A stretch of DNA of 64,000 bases from Pelomonas paludis (GCF_039872745.1 NZ_JBDPZD010000001.1:496001-560000); one strand, 5' to 3'; positions 42,256-51,178 are shown, counted from the first letter of the stretch. A program made the numbers and translations. The notes: generated by a model not told the origin, from the letters alone.

Positions 42256-44428
42256 GTTTCACTCCCAGGCGGCGACGACGAATAAGGCCCGTAAGGCCCG
42301 TAATGCCCACCAGGCCTGCCGCCAGCAGCCCCCCGGTGGCGGGCTCCGGCACGGCGCTGATGCCGATCTCACCGCTGGCGTAGAGCGCGCCGGTGTCCCA
42401 GCGCAGGCCGGGGGCCAGGGTGGGGAGCTGCAGGCTGTCGAACTGGCCGCTGACGCCGCCCTGCCAGTCGAACAAATCCCACTGCTGGCCGGCATGCGCA
42501 CCGGCTGCGCCGGCCCAGCTCAACCTGAGCGTGCCGCCTTCCAGGCGCACCGCCTGGATGAAGTCCAGCTCGTTGGCGCCCTCCAGCGCCAGCGTCGTCA
42601 AGGCCGCCGCGCCGAGCGTGGCGAGCGAGTCTATGGTGACGCTGCCGGTGGCCGACAGCCCGCCCTCGAAGCGCGCCTGCCCGCTGCCCGTGATGCGCCC
42701 GGCGCCGCTGACGACGCCAAAGAAATTGGCCGCGCCGCCGGCCGACACGCGCAGCTCGCCCGCGTTGGCGATGTCGCCCGCAAAGCTGGCCAGCGCGCCG
42801 TTGCTGACGACGACCAGCCCGGTGTTGTCGATGGGGCCGGCCAACCCGCTGGCGCCAAAGCTCACGCCCAGCTGCCCCGCGTTGGCCAAGCCGCCGGCAA
42901 AGACCAGCTCGGCGCCGGTGGCAAGGATGTGGCCCTCGTTGGTGACGGCACCGGCAAAGGTGGCGCTGGCTTGCGTGACGCGCAGCTCGCCCAGCAGGCG
43001 GTTGGTGAAGCCGCCGCCCACCTCCAGCGACGCCGTGGCGCCCGACACGCGCAAGGCACCTGCATGGTCGACGTTGCCGCCGGTGAGCTGCAGGCGCTGC
43101 CCGGCGCCGACCTCGATGCGCGCGCCGTAGTCCACGGTCAGCTCGCCGGCCAGGCGCCCGCTGCCGGTCAGCACGCTGTGGCTGGCCAGCTGCGTGCCGA
43201 CCAGCGTGCGCGTGGTGCCGCCGTTCAAGTCCAGCGTGACGATCTCGCCCACCGCGCCGCCCACCCGCAGGCTGCGCACCTCGGCCAGCGCGGCGCCGCG
43301 CACGGTGGCGCTGCCGGTGGGCTGGATCACCACATCGTGCATGGGCCCCGGGGCCATCGCGATCGGGTCCAGGCCGGCATAGCTCCAGTTGCGGCCCGAT
43401 GCCCAGAGCCCATCGCCGCCCACCCAGTCGGGGTGCAGGGTGATGACGCTGCCGGCATCCAGCCCGCCCTCGCTGCGGCCCACAAGCACCTGGCCCCAGG
43501 CGTTGACGGCCATCGCCGCCGAGCCGCCCGCGCCAAAGTCGTTGAGCGTGTGCAGGTCCAGCGCACGGCTGCCCAGCCAGACGGTGGCGTGGTAGTTGCC
43601 GCTGGCCATCTGACTGCGCCCGGCCACCATGCCGGCATCGTTGACGCCGGTGGCCTCCGCAGCGCCAGATGCCGGCAGCAGGCTGAGCAGGCCGTCGCGC
43701 CACAGAAAGGCCCGGGAGCGGCTGCGGTCCGTGGGCTCGGTCAGCACGCCCACGGCCGAGCGGCCATCGGGCGAGGGCACGGGCGCCTGAACGACGCTCA
43801 GCCCGGCGTAGCCGGCAAACGGGCGCTCGTAGAGGCCGGTCGCGGGGTCATAGCTGAAAGGCTCGGCAGGCAGCAGCGCGTTGAAGCTCATGGCCCCGGC
43901 GATGCGCCCGGTGTCGGACAAGCCGCTGACGCGCAGGCCGCCATCCGGCGCGCTGTGCGCCAGTCGCGTCAACCCGTCGGCGTACAGGTAAGCATTGAAG
44001 GTCGGCGCGCCCCCAAGGCCCAGCACCTGGCCGGCAGCATTGAGGCCCGCGACGGACCGCAGCTGGCTCAGCGCCTGCATGGGCCCGCCGGGCTGGACGA
44101 GGAAGCCGGTCACACCCGAAGCACCCTCGCTGATGCCCGCGATCTGCCCCCGGTCATTGATAGCCGACGCCCTCGCAAAGCTGCCCCCCAAGGTGCCCAG
44201 CCCCAGGACGCCCGTGGACTCGCTCCACACAAAAGCCTGCGAGCTGCCATCGACAACCTGGGCGAGCTGACCCACCACCTGCCCACGGTTGTTGAGCGCC
44301 AGCGGGATCAGGTCCACGCCCGGCGTGGCGGGCAGGTCGGTGCGGGTCATGCGCTGCGCCTGGGCTGCAGACGTGGCCAGCAGCGTGCTCAAGACGGCCA
44401 AGGCCAGAACGGTGCGTGCTGCCTTCAT
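42245..44428 (-). CDS. large PEP-CTERM protein with HAF-type repeats
   Basis: A 727-aa exported protein. The signal peptide ends SAAQAQ. Residues about 30-330 contain HAF-type repeats (LGTLGGSFARASAINDRGQIAGIS, LNNRGQVVGQL, LSDTGRIAGAM, VNAWGQVLVG), a family of roughly 35-residue extracellular repeats. Residues about 370-640 contain autotransporter-like beta-helix strands (repeated AGELRVS, NAGQLGVSFG, NTGLVVVSNG units). The C-terminus has VPEPATGGLLAAGLVGITGLTG and the basic tail IRRRRLG. It is translationally coupled to the gene before it (ATGA) and after it. Probably a surface or matrix protein. Confidence 0.85.
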   Translation of the reverse strand: MKAARTVLALAVLSTLLATSAAQAQRMTRTDLPATPGVDLIPLALNNRGQVVGQLAQVVDGSSQAFVWSESTGVLGLGTLGGSFARASAINDRGQIAGISEGASGVTGFLVQPGGPMQALSQLRSVAGLNAAGQVLGLGGAPTFNAYLYADGLTRLAHSAPDGGLRVSGLSDTGRIAGAMSFNALLPAEPFSYDPATGLYERPFAGYAGLSVVQAPVPSPDGRSAVGVLTEPTDRSRSRAFLWRDGLLSLLPASGAAEATGVNDAGMVAGRSQMASGNYHATVWLGSRALDLHTLNDFGAGGSAAMAVNAWGQVLVGRSEGGLDAGSVITLHPDWVGGDGLWASGRNWSYAGLDPIAMAPGPMHDVVIQPTGSATVRGAALAEVRSLRVGGAVGEIVTLDLNGGTTRTLVGTQLASHSVLTGSGRLAGELTVDYGARIEVGAGQRLQLTGGNVDHAGALRVSGATASLEVGGGFTNRLLGELRVTQASATFAGAVTNEGHILATGAELVFAGGLANAGQLGVSFGASGLAGPIDNTGLVVVSNGALASFAGDIANAGELRVSAGGAANFFGVVSGAGRITGSGQARFEGGLSATGSVTIDSLATLGAAALTTLALEGANELDFIQAVRLEGGTLRLSWAGAAGAHAGQQWDLFDWQGGVSGQFDSLQLPTLAPGLRWDTGALYASGEIGISAVPEPATGGLLAAGLVGITGLTGLIRRRRLGVKHAS

Positions 44429-45522
44429 GCTGCGGCTCCGTCAGCGCGGGAAGCGCGGGAAGGGCGGCGGCGCCAGGCCACCAACGCCAGCCCGAGGCCG
44501 AAGAGCCCGTAGCTCGCCGGCTCGGGAACGGCCAGCGTGGGCACCAGCGTGTAGGTATTGCCGCTGCGCAGCAGGTCGCCCGCCGACATGTCGAGCTGGA
44601 AGCCGTCGGACAGGGTGATCGTTTGCAGCCGCGCCGTGCTGCCGAAGCTGGCGATGGCGTCAGACACCGTGCCGCTGACCCCCACGCCCAGCTCCATGCT
44701 CGTGCGCAGTTGGTAGAAGGCCGTGATGTCGACCTCGACGCTCCACGGCACGGAGAAGTTGCCGTTGTCGCCCACCTGCGTGCCATTGGGGAAGGCCGGC
44801 GCACCGAACTTGAACGCCAGGCTCTTGCCACAGCCCGGGCAGCCCGAGACAAAGCTCGTGGCGCTGAAGCGAAACCAGGCCGACGCCACGCTGGGGTCGA
44901 AGATGCGACGAAGGTCTTCAATGTCGGTGAAGCCGCCCTCCCCGTTGCCACGGATGCCGCCGGTGACGACGCCGCTGAGGGTGGCTGTGCCAACTGCCGT
45001 GCCACTGGCAACGCCGATAGGCAACACGCGGTGCGTCGTGTCCACGCGCACGGAGCCGCCGGCCGAACCGCCAAACACCTGGACAGGACTTGGATAGGTC
45101 TCAGCCGGCCGCGCCGGGCGCGGGGCCGAGACGCCGATGGCACGGGCGCCTTCCAGCTTCGCGGTGGCCCGCAGCACGCCGTTGTCGGCCGACGCATTGA
45201 ACAGGGCATAGACGGGGTCCACCGAGCGCCGCGCCCAGGCGATGGGCGTCGTGTACTTGCCGTTCACGACCGCGAAGTCGATGGGGAAGTCGTACTCGCC
45301 CCCGGCCTGCGAGGTGGACAGGAAGGACTGGCCCCTGCCATTGGCCCATTGGTCGTAGTCGTAGCGGTGGTTGTCGAACACCGACTGCCCCGCCACATTG
45401 CTGCTGAAGCTAGCCGTGCTGCCGGCGACGAGGTTGGTTCTGAAGTCCGCGTGCGCCGGCTGCAGGGTCGGCAGGGCCAGCAGCGCCAGCCAGGCGACGT
45501 GATGGCGGAGAAAAGGGTTCAT
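44425..45522 (-). CDS. PEP-CTERM protein, first of a three-gene operon
   Basis: A 365-aa exported protein with a signal peptide ending QPAHA, a beta-rich mature region (SFSSNVAGQSVFDNHRYDYDQW), a CPGCG pair of cysteines in FVSGCPGCGKSLAFKFG, and VPEPASYGLFGLGLALVAWRRRPSRAS as the sorting signal. It begins a three-gene PEP-CTERM operon (this gene, the HAF-repeat protein, the extended one), with stop and start overlapping at each junction. The Ser/Thr kinase gene lies 102 bp upstream on the same strand, so read-through or kinase/sigma control is possible. Confidence 0.83.
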   Translation of the reverse strand: MNPFLRHHVAWLALLALPTLQPAHADFRTNLVAGSTASFSSNVAGQSVFDNHRYDYDQWANGRGQSFLSTSQAGGEYDFPIDFAVVNGKYTTPIAWARRSVDPVYALFNASADNGVLRATAKLEGARAIGVSAPRPARPAETYPSPVQVFGGSAGGSVRVDTTHRVLPIGVASGTAVGTATLSGVVTGGIRGNGEGGFTDIEDLRRIFDPSVASAWFRFSATSFVSGCPGCGKSLAFKFGAPAFPNGTQVGDNGNFSVPWSVEVDITAFYQLRTSMELGVGVSGTVSDAIASFGSTARLQTITLSDGFQLDMSAGDLLRSGNTYTLVPTLAVPEPASYGLFGLGLALVAWRRRPSRASRADGAAA

Positions 45523-45604
45523 GGAAAGGCTCCGATCGCGGGCATGAGTGCCTGATCAGGAACACGGGATGCCGGCGCCAAAACCGCCACGCGGGGCGCA
45601 CGCT

Positions 45605-45620
45605 CCCCTAGGCGTAGGGG
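45605..45620. terminator. perfect hairpin just after the Ser/Thr kinase gene
   Basis: CCCCTA (45605-45610), loop GGCG, TAGGGG (45615-45620) lie 5 bp past the kinase stop codon, 83 bp before the PEP-CTERM operon start. There is no U-run. It may be a weak terminator, or an operator for the PEP-CTERM operon. Confidence 0.4.
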
Positions 45621-45624
45621 GGCG

Positions 45625-48366
45625 TCAGTGCAGCACGAGCAAGGGCTGCGGCAAGGGCGCGCCGAGCAGCTCGCGGTAGAGGCGGTCGGCCTGGGTGAGC
45701 AAGCCCTGCTTTGCCGGGCCGGGCGGCGCCAGCTCGGCCTCCAGGGCCAGCAGCTCGGCCCGCAAGGGGTGGCGGGGGTGCAGCTCGGACGCCAGCAGCC
45801 GGTCACGCGCGGCCACAAAGGCGGCACGCCCGGCCTCGGGTGCTGGCAGCGCGGCCAGCCAGGCCTCAATGACGCGGCAGCGCAGCATCGCCGGGCGGGC
45901 CTCGTCCATGTGGGCGGCGCGGGCCTCGCAGGCGCTGCGCGCGAGCGTGCCGGTGTCGCGCTGGGCCACGGCCAGCAGCAGCTGGATGAGGGGCTGCTGC
46001 AGGTCGGCGCCCTTGGTGTTCAGGGCGCGCACGCCGGCCAGCGCCGTCTGCAGCGTGGCAATGCCGGCCTCGCGTTGGCCGGCGGCCAGCTGCACCTCGC
46101 CCAGCACGCGGCGGATGGCCTCGCGGTGCGAGGTGGGCTGGGGGTTGAGTGCCTCGGTGCCGGCCAGCGCGGCCTGGGCGAGCTGCAGGGCTTCGGCCAC
46201 CTGGCCCGCCTGGCCGGCCTGGCGCAACACATTGGCGAGCGTGGCGCGCTGGGCTTGCACGATGTCGCTATCGGGGGGCTGGGCGGCCAGGGCCGCCGCC
46301 AGGTTGGCCCGCGCCTCGGCCACGGCCTCGGGGCTACGGCCGCGCGCGGCCAGCACCTGCGCCCACAGGCCGCGCGCAAACTGCGTGCGCTCCTGGCCCG
46401 GGCCAGCGAGGCGGTCGAACTGCGGCAGCAGCACCGCCAGCTCGGCCTCGGCTTGCGCGTACTCGCCAACGATGAAGCGCAGGCGCGCCAGGTTGTAGCC
46501 CGTCATCAAGCGGTCCACGCTGCCTTCGCCCCCCAGGCGCTGGGCGTCGCGCTGACTGCGCTCCAGCACGGCTTGGGCAGCGCTGAGGTCGCCCAGGGCC
46601 ATGTAGATGGTGGCCAGCGAGCCGGCCGTGCGCAGCGACTGCGGGCTGGGCGGCCCGAAGCGCGTCTGGGCCTGCTCACCCAGGCGGCGGGCTTGGTCCA
46701 GACGGCCGTCTTTCAGGGCCAGCCACGCCTCGCTGGCCAGCAGCGGCGCGGCCCAGCGGTGGGCCGGGCCAAAGTACTCGGTGGCCAGCGCGGAGGCCTG
46801 CGCCAGCGTGCGGCGCTCGGCGCTGTGGTCGCCCATTTCGTCCTGCAGTTCGGCCAGGTCCACCAGCGCCTGGACATGGGGCTCACGCCCCGCACGGCCC
46901 GCCTGGGCATGCAGGGCCACGGCCCGCTCCAGCAGCGGCCGGCCCTTGGCGGCCTCGCCGCGTTCGACATAGATATTGGCCAGCGTTTGCAGCAGCTGGG
47001 CCTGCACCTCGGGCTGGCCGCTGAACTCGCGGTCGATGCGGCCGGCGTTGAGGTCGAGCAGCTGGCCCACGGTCAGCTCGCGGGCCTGGCCGCCTTGGGG
47101 GTCGGCCGTTTGCAGCAGCGTGACGAGGAAGCGCTGCACGGCCTGGGCACGCGCGGCTTCGTCTTGCGCGCGCTGGGCTTGCCACAGCGTGCCGGCGCCG
47201 CCCGCGGCCAGGGCCAGCAGCAGTGCCGCGCCCGCGCTCAGGGCCAGGCGCTGGCGCTGCCAGAGCTTGCGCAGCCGGTAGGGCAGGCTGGGCGGGTGGG
47301 CCAGGATGGGCCGGGCCTGCAGATGGCGCTCGATGTCGTCGGCCAGCGCCGCCGCCGAGGCATAGCGTTGCGCAGGCTCGGGGTGCAGGGCCTTGAGGAT
47401 GAGGGTGTCCAGGTCGCCTCGCAGGCGGCGGGCCAGCGCCTTGTCGGCCACGGCGCTGCTGGGGGCAGCCACCTGGGCCGCCAGGATGGCCTCCTCCAGC
47501 GCCGCCGCGCTGGCACGCCGCAGCTGGTAGGGCAGGCGGCCCGTCAGCAGCTCGTAGAGCAGCACGCCGAGCGAGTAGACGTCGCTGGCAACGCCGAGCG
47601 GCCGGCCGGCAATCTGCTCGGGGCTGGCGTACTGCGGCGTGAGGGCGCGGCCGCTCTCGCGGGTGAGGGCGGTGTCGGTACCCCGGCCCTCGTCGTCCAG
47701 CAGCTTGGCCACGCCGAAGTCCAGCAGCTTGACCTCGCCCGCAGCGCTGACCAGCACGTTGGCGGGCTTGAGATCCCGGTGGATGACGAGCTGGGCATGG
47801 GCATGCTCCACCGCACGCAGCACCGGCAGCACGAGGCGCAGCCGTGCCGCCACGTCCAGGCCCAGCGCCTGGGCGTGCTCGGTGATGGGCCGGCCCTCCA
47901 CGTACTCCAGCGCCAGCCAGGGCTGGCCGGCGGACTCGCCTGCGTCCAGCACCTGCGCGATATGCGGGTGCTGCAGGGTGGACAGGATGGCCCGCTCGCG
48001 CACAAAGCGCTCCGCCAGCACCCGCGAGCCCCAGCGCGGGTGGGGCAGCTTGAGGGCCACCTCGCGCGCGTGGGCGCCGTCCAGCCGGCGCGCCAGCCAC
48101 ACGGTGGCCATGCCGCCATGGCCCAGCTCACGCAGCAGCAGCCAGGGGCCCAGCGCGGCGCCGGCCTCCCAGACGCGAGCGCCCTGCGACAGGAAGTCGC
48201 CCGTCTCGATGGCGCGGCGGTCTTGCAGCATCTCGCGCAGCGCGGCATCCAGCCGGGCCGGCAGGGCCAGGGCCTCGATCCAGGCGGGGCGCTCGGGCTC
48301 GGTCAGGTCCAGCGCGGTGTCGAGGTGGCGCAGCAGCTGGGCCCATTCATGGCGTTCGAGCTTCAT
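45625..48366 (-). CDS. membrane Ser/Thr protein kinase with C-terminal TPR repeats
   Basis: A 913-aa protein. The eukaryotic-type kinase domain has the glycine loop ELGHGGMATVWLA, the ATP-anchoring Lys in VALKLP, catalytic HRDLKPAN, LLDFGVAK and the activation end YASPEQ; all key residues are present. One membrane helix (LALSAGAALLLALAAGGAGTLW) follows, then about 500 residues of TPR-like helices rich in Ala, Leu and Arg. Helices after the membrane helix would be periplasmic. It sits directly downstream of an ECF sigma gene of the ECF43 (TIGR02999) type. In studied cases such sigma factors are activated by phosphorylation by a neighbouring kinase rather than by an anti-sigma factor. Confidence 0.92.
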   Translation of the reverse strand: MKLERHEWAQLLRHLDTALDLTEPERPAWIEALALPARLDAALREMLQDRRAIETGDFLSQGARVWEAGAALGPWLLLRELGHGGMATVWLARRLDGAHAREVALKLPHPRWGSRVLAERFVRERAILSTLQHPHIAQVLDAGESAGQPWLALEYVEGRPITEHAQALGLDVAARLRLVLPVLRAVEHAHAQLVIHRDLKPANVLVSAAGEVKLLDFGVAKLLDDEGRGTDTALTRESGRALTPQYASPEQIAGRPLGVASDVYSLGVLLYELLTGRLPYQLRRASAAALEEAILAAQVAAPSSAVADKALARRLRGDLDTLILKALHPEPAQRYASAAALADDIERHLQARPILAHPPSLPYRLRKLWQRQRLALSAGAALLLALAAGGAGTLWQAQRAQDEAARAQAVQRFLVTLLQTADPQGGQARELTVGQLLDLNAGRIDREFSGQPEVQAQLLQTLANIYVERGEAAKGRPLLERAVALHAQAGRAGREPHVQALVDLAELQDEMGDHSAERRTLAQASALATEYFGPAHRWAAPLLASEAWLALKDGRLDQARRLGEQAQTRFGPPSPQSLRTAGSLATIYMALGDLSAAQAVLERSQRDAQRLGGEGSVDRLMTGYNLARLRFIVGEYAQAEAELAVLLPQFDRLAGPGQERTQFARGLWAQVLAARGRSPEAVAEARANLAAALAAQPPDSDIVQAQRATLANVLRQAGQAGQVAEALQLAQAALAGTEALNPQPTSHREAIRRVLGEVQLAAGQREAGIATLQTALAGVRALNTKGADLQQPLIQLLLAVAQRDTGTLARSACEARAAHMDEARPAMLRCRVIEAWLAALPAPEAGRAAFVAARDRLLASELHPRHPLRAELLALEAELAPPGPAKQGLLTQADRLYRELLGAPLPQPLLVLH

Positions 48367-48402
48367 GGATGGCCTAACGGATTCGGCAGGCCGGAACCGC
48401 CA

Positions 48403-48924
48403 TCAATCCACCTTGAGGATGGAGAACAGGTAAGAGCGTGCCCGCTCCCAGTCGCGCTCCACGGTGCGCAGGCCCACGGCCAGCAGGCTGGCGATCTCGT
48501 CGTTGGCGAGGCCGCCAAAGTAGCGCAGCTCCACCACCTGGGCCAGGCGCGGCTCGATCTGGGCCAGCTCGTCGAGGGCCTCGTGCACGCGCAGCAGCTC
48601 GGGCTCGGCGCTGGCGGCCAGCTGCTCGCCAAAACCGGTGGTGATGGCCAGGTGCGCCGCGCCGCCGCCGCGCCGGTCGGCCTGGTGTTCACGCGCCAGG
48701 TCCACCAGCACCGAGCGCATGGCGCGCGCGGCATAGCCCAGGAAGTGGGCGCGGTCGCCAAACGCCTCGGGCGCTGCGGCGACCAAGCGCTCGTAGGACT
48801 CATGCACCAAGGCTGTGGTGTTGAGCATCGCGGGGCCGGGGCCGCGCAGCCGCGCATGCGCCAGGCGCCGCAGCTCGGGGTAGAGCTGGGCGTAGAGCGC
48901 ATCGACGGCCTTGGAGGTGGTCAT
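48403..48924 (-). CDS. ECF sigma factor, ECF43/TIGR02999-like
   Basis: A 173-aa protein. The sigma region 2 part is LYPELRRLAHARLRGPGPAMLNTTALVHESYERLVAA, with Thr36-Thr37 where ordinary ECF factors have an acidic DAED-type motif, followed by AHFLGYAARAMRSVLVDLAREHQADRRGGG. Region 4 is LAQVVELRYFGGLANDEIASLLAVGLRTVERDWERARSYLF. This matches the Thr/Ser-containing ECF43 group. In Vibrio EcfP/PknT, phosphorylation of a Thr in this region by the adjacent kinase permits binding to RNA polymerase. The start overlaps the pepQ stop (ATGA). The kinase gene is 36 bp downstream. No anti-sigma gene is present. Confidence 0.88.
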   Translation of the reverse strand: MTTSKAVDALYAQLYPELRRLAHARLRGPGPAMLNTTALVHESYERLVAAAPEAFGDRAHFLGYAARAMRSVLVDLAREHQADRRGGGAAHLAITTGFGEQLAASAEPELLRVHEALDELAQIEPRLAQVVELRYFGGLANDEIASLLAVGLRTVERDWERARSYLFSILKVD

Positions 48925-50288
48925 TGCGCGTCGCCCATCCGCGCAAAGGCCTCGCGGGTGAGGTTCTCAGGCGCGGCGTCGCCCGCGCCGCAGGCCACGT
49001 CGTCCTCGATGCGGATGCCGCCATAGGGCGCCAGCTCTGCCACCCGCGCCCAGTCCACCGCGGCGGCGGCGGGGCTGGCGCGCAGCGCGTCCAGCAGCAT
49101 CGGGATGAAGTAGAGCCCGGGCTCGATGGTGACGACCATGCCGGGGGCGAGTGTGCGCGTGAGGCGCAGGTAGCGGTGGCCCTCAGGCCGCTCGCGCGTG
49201 CCGCCCAGCTCGCTGGCCATGTGGCCGCCGATGTCGTGCACCTGCAGGCCCAGCAGGTGGCCGATGCCGTGGGGGTAGAAGGCGTGCGTCACCCTCTCGG
49301 CCACGAGTGCCTCGGCGCTGGTGCCGGGGCGGGCCAGGCCGCTCTCCAGCAGCACGCGGGCGAGGCGATGGTGGCTGCTGAGGTGGATGTCGCGGTAGTC
49401 CGTGCCCTCGCGCACCTCGGCCACCAGGCCAAGCTGCTCGCGCTCCATCAGCTCGATCAGCGCGGCAAAGCGCTCGTGCCCGGGTGCGGCGGTGGTGCGG
49501 GTGATGTCGCTGGCATAGCCGTTGACCTGGGCGCCGGCATCGATCAGCAGGCTGCGGGCTTGCGGCGGCGAGGCCACGTCTTGATGCTGGTAGTGCAGCA
49601 CGGCGGCGTGCTCGTTCAGCGCCACGATGTTGGCGTAGGGCAGGTCACGGTCGGTGTGGCTGCTGGCCACCAGGTAGGCGCGGTGGATCTCGGCCTCGCT
49701 CGCGCCCGCCAGAAAGGCAGCGCGTGCAGCCGCATGCGCGGGCGCGGCCCGGCGTGAGGCCGCGCGCATCTGCGCCAGCTCCCAGGGCGTCTTGCAGGCC
49801 CGGGCCCAGTGCAGGCGGTGCAGCAGCGCTTCGGGGTTGTTGGGCGTAATGCCAGGCAGTGCGGCATCCAGCTCGCCAATCACGGCGGTGCGCGGGCCGA
49901 GCACATCCTGCAGCGCCGCCACCGCCTGCTCGGGCTCGCTGATGAGCACCAGCTCCACCTCGTCCACCCACGCGCCACTGGGCGGGCTGGGCGGCACATG
50001 CCAGTAGTCGGCCGGCTGGTAGACCACCACGCGCGGCTTGCGCCCCGGGCGCACGGCCAGCCAGGAGTGCGGGTGCTCGGTCAGCGGCACCCAGTGCTTG
50101 AAGTGCGGATTGGGCTGGAAGCCGTAGGGCCGGTCGTCCAGGAAGGCGAACTTCTCGATGCCCGAGGCGATGACCAGGGCCTCATGCCCCGTGGCCGCCA
50201 GCGCGGCTTCGGCCCGCTGCTGGAGTGCGGCAAGGTGCTGGCGGTAGAGGTTGGCGTCAGGGCTGGAGTCGCGGCTCATGCGCGGCAT
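48921..50288 (-). CDS. pepQ: Xaa-Pro dipeptidase (PepQ-type)
   Basis: A 455-aa cytoplasmic metallopeptidase that splits dipeptides with C-terminal proline. The pita-bread fold metal ligands are visible: LLIDAGAQVNGYASDITRT (two Asp), HAFYPHGIGHLLGLQVHD (His), VVTIEPGLYFIP (Glu) and GGIRIEDD (Glu). Length is close to E. coli PepQ. The Met at 50288 or the one three residues later could start it. Upstream of the sigma/kinase genes on the same strand with an ATGA overlap, so it may be cotranscribed with them, though no functional link is evident. Confidence 0.92.
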   Translation of the reverse strand: MPRMSRDSSPDANLYRQHLAALQQRAEAALAATGHEALVIASGIEKFAFLDDRPYGFQPNPHFKHWVPLTEHPHSWLAVRPGRKPRVVVYQPADYWHVPPSPPSGAWVDEVELVLISEPEQAVAALQDVLGPRTAVIGELDAALPGITPNNPEALLHRLHWARACKTPWELAQMRAASRRAAPAHAAARAAFLAGASEAEIHRAYLVASSHTDRDLPYANIVALNEHAAVLHYQHQDVASPPQARSLLIDAGAQVNGYASDITRTTAAPGHERFAALIELMEREQLGLVAEVREGTDYRDIHLSSHHRLARVLLESGLARPGTSAEALVAERVTHAFYPHGIGHLLGLQVHDIGGHMASELGGTRERPEGHRYLRLTRTLAPGMVVTIEPGLYFIPMLLDALRASPAAAAVDWARVAELAPYGGIRIEDDVACGAGDAAPENLTREAFARMGDAQ

Positions 50289-50303
50289 TGTGGGCTGGCC
50301 GGC

Positions 50304-50828
50304 TCAATGCGCGGCTTCGGGCGCCAGCACGCCGCGCGCCGCCTCACCCAGCGCCTGGGAGCCCACCCCGAGCAGCCGGAAGGCACGCGCCGCCACGCTG
50401 TGCTCCTCTTGCGCCACCGCCAGCAGCACATCCGCGCCCCTCAACGCTCGCGGCGCGCGCGCCGGGGCGCTAGCGGCCAGGCGCTGCACCAGGGCCTGGC
50501 CCGAGGCCTCGGCCTCGTAGAGCGTCGGCGCGGGTGCGGCCGGTGGCCGTGGCGCGCTCTCGTTGGGCTCGGCAAGCAGCTCGACACCGACTCTCGCCAA
50601 GGCCTGCCGCTGCTGCGAGACAAGCGCTTCGCGAAACCCGGCCTCGCTCAGCCCCAGGGCGGCAAAGACCTCCCCCGCCGAGCCGTCCGGCAGGCCCAGC
50701 GCCGCGAGCACGAAATGCTCCGAGCCTGGCTTGACGCGCCCTGCGCCGCGCGCCACCTGCTCGGCGGCTGTGGCGAGGGCCGACAGGGTTTGAACGTCCT
50801 GCATCTTGCGCTTGAGGATGGCAAACAT
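50304..50828 (-). CDS. Clp N-terminal-domain (ClpR-type) protein
   Basis: A 174-aa protein without an ATPase domain. It has two repeats resembling the Clp N-terminal (ClpA/ClpB-N) domain: QTLSALATAAEQVARGAGRVKPGSEHFVLAALGL and ALVQRLAASAPARAPRALRGADVLLAVAQEEHSVAARAFRLLGV. These show the usual A...A...V....EHLLLAL pattern. Such domains bind ClpP-type unfoldase adaptors or substrates, and stand-alone copies may be adaptors. The start at 50828 (MFAILKRKMQDVQ) follows 17 bp after the small HTH gene, with which it forms an operon. Confidence 0.78.
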   Translation of the reverse strand: MFAILKRKMQDVQTLSALATAAEQVARGAGRVKPGSEHFVLAALGLPDGSAGEVFAALGLSEAGFREALVSQQRQALARVGVELLAEPNESAPRPPAAPAPTLYEAEASGQALVQRLAASAPARAPRALRGADVLLAVAQEEHSVAARAFRLLGVGSQALGEAARGVLAPEAAH

Positions 50829-50845
50829 CAGAGGTCTCCTTGGGC

Positions 50846-51046
50846 TCACTTGCTCGGTTGTAGGTGCGACAGCCGCCGGTGCGCGGCCTGCTTGGTCACG
50901 CCCAGCGCCTCAGCAATCTGCGACCAGGACCAGCCATTGCGCAGCGCCAGTTGCACGGTCTTCGCCTCTAGTTCGTCGGCCATCTGCCGCAGGGCCAGCA
51001 CGGCGGCCAGGGCCTCGGCGGTATCGGAAGGGCGTGGGATCTGCAT
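50846..51046 (-). CDS. small HTH DNA-binding protein
   Basis: A 66-aa protein: a helix (AAVLALRQMADELEAKTVQLALRNG), then a helix-turn-helix WSWSQIAEALGVTKQAAHRRL. The start at 51046 (MQIPRPSDTAEAL) was chosen; the frame is open further to 51121 but begins with poor sequence. Pairs of such a protein with a stand-alone Clp N-domain protein recur in bacteria (from memory). Two palindromes just upstream (51048-51067 and 51078-51093) are likely its operators, suggesting autorepression. Confidence 0.75.
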   Translation of the reverse strand: MQIPRPSDTAEALAAVLALRQMADELEAKTVQLALRNGWSWSQIAEALGVTKQAAHRRLSHLQPSK

Positions 51047-51047
51047 G

Positions 51048-51067
51048 CCGTCAATGATCGTTGACGG
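51048..51067. promoter_or_regulatory. palindromic operator next to the small HTH gene
   Basis: CCGTCAATGATCGTTGACGG is a perfect 7-bp inverted repeat (CCGTCAA / TTGACGG) with a 6-bp centre. It begins 2 bp upstream of the HTH start codon. It shares the half-site GTCAA with the second palindrome. The most likely ligand is the adjacent HTH protein (inference). Confidence 0.6.
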
Positions 51068-51077
51068 TATGCAGCCT

Positions 51078-51093
51078 GTCAACAGGTGTTGAC
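51078..51093. promoter_or_regulatory. second palindromic operator in the HTH/ParA-like divergent gap
   Basis: GTCAACA-GG-TGTTGAC, a perfect 7-bp inverted repeat with a 2-bp centre. Its centre is 28 bp from the first palindrome, close to two or three helical turns, suggesting cooperative binding. It lies about 85 bp before the ParA-like ATG. Confidence 0.6.
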
Positions 51094-51178
51094 GAATTGA
51101 TTGCGATGGCGCCGCTGGCATCGATTCTTGCTAGACCCAGGGATGGGGGCCACTTCCGTGCACCCGAATGGGAATTCC

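Noticed and set aside
42185..44512. 775-codon plus-strand open frame
   Set aside because: Antisense to the HAF-repeat PEP-CTERM gene; no recognisable motif.
45628..49026. 1132-codon plus-strand open frame
   Set aside because: Antisense to the Ser/Thr kinase and ECF sigma genes, which have complete motifs; the composition is typical of a shadow.
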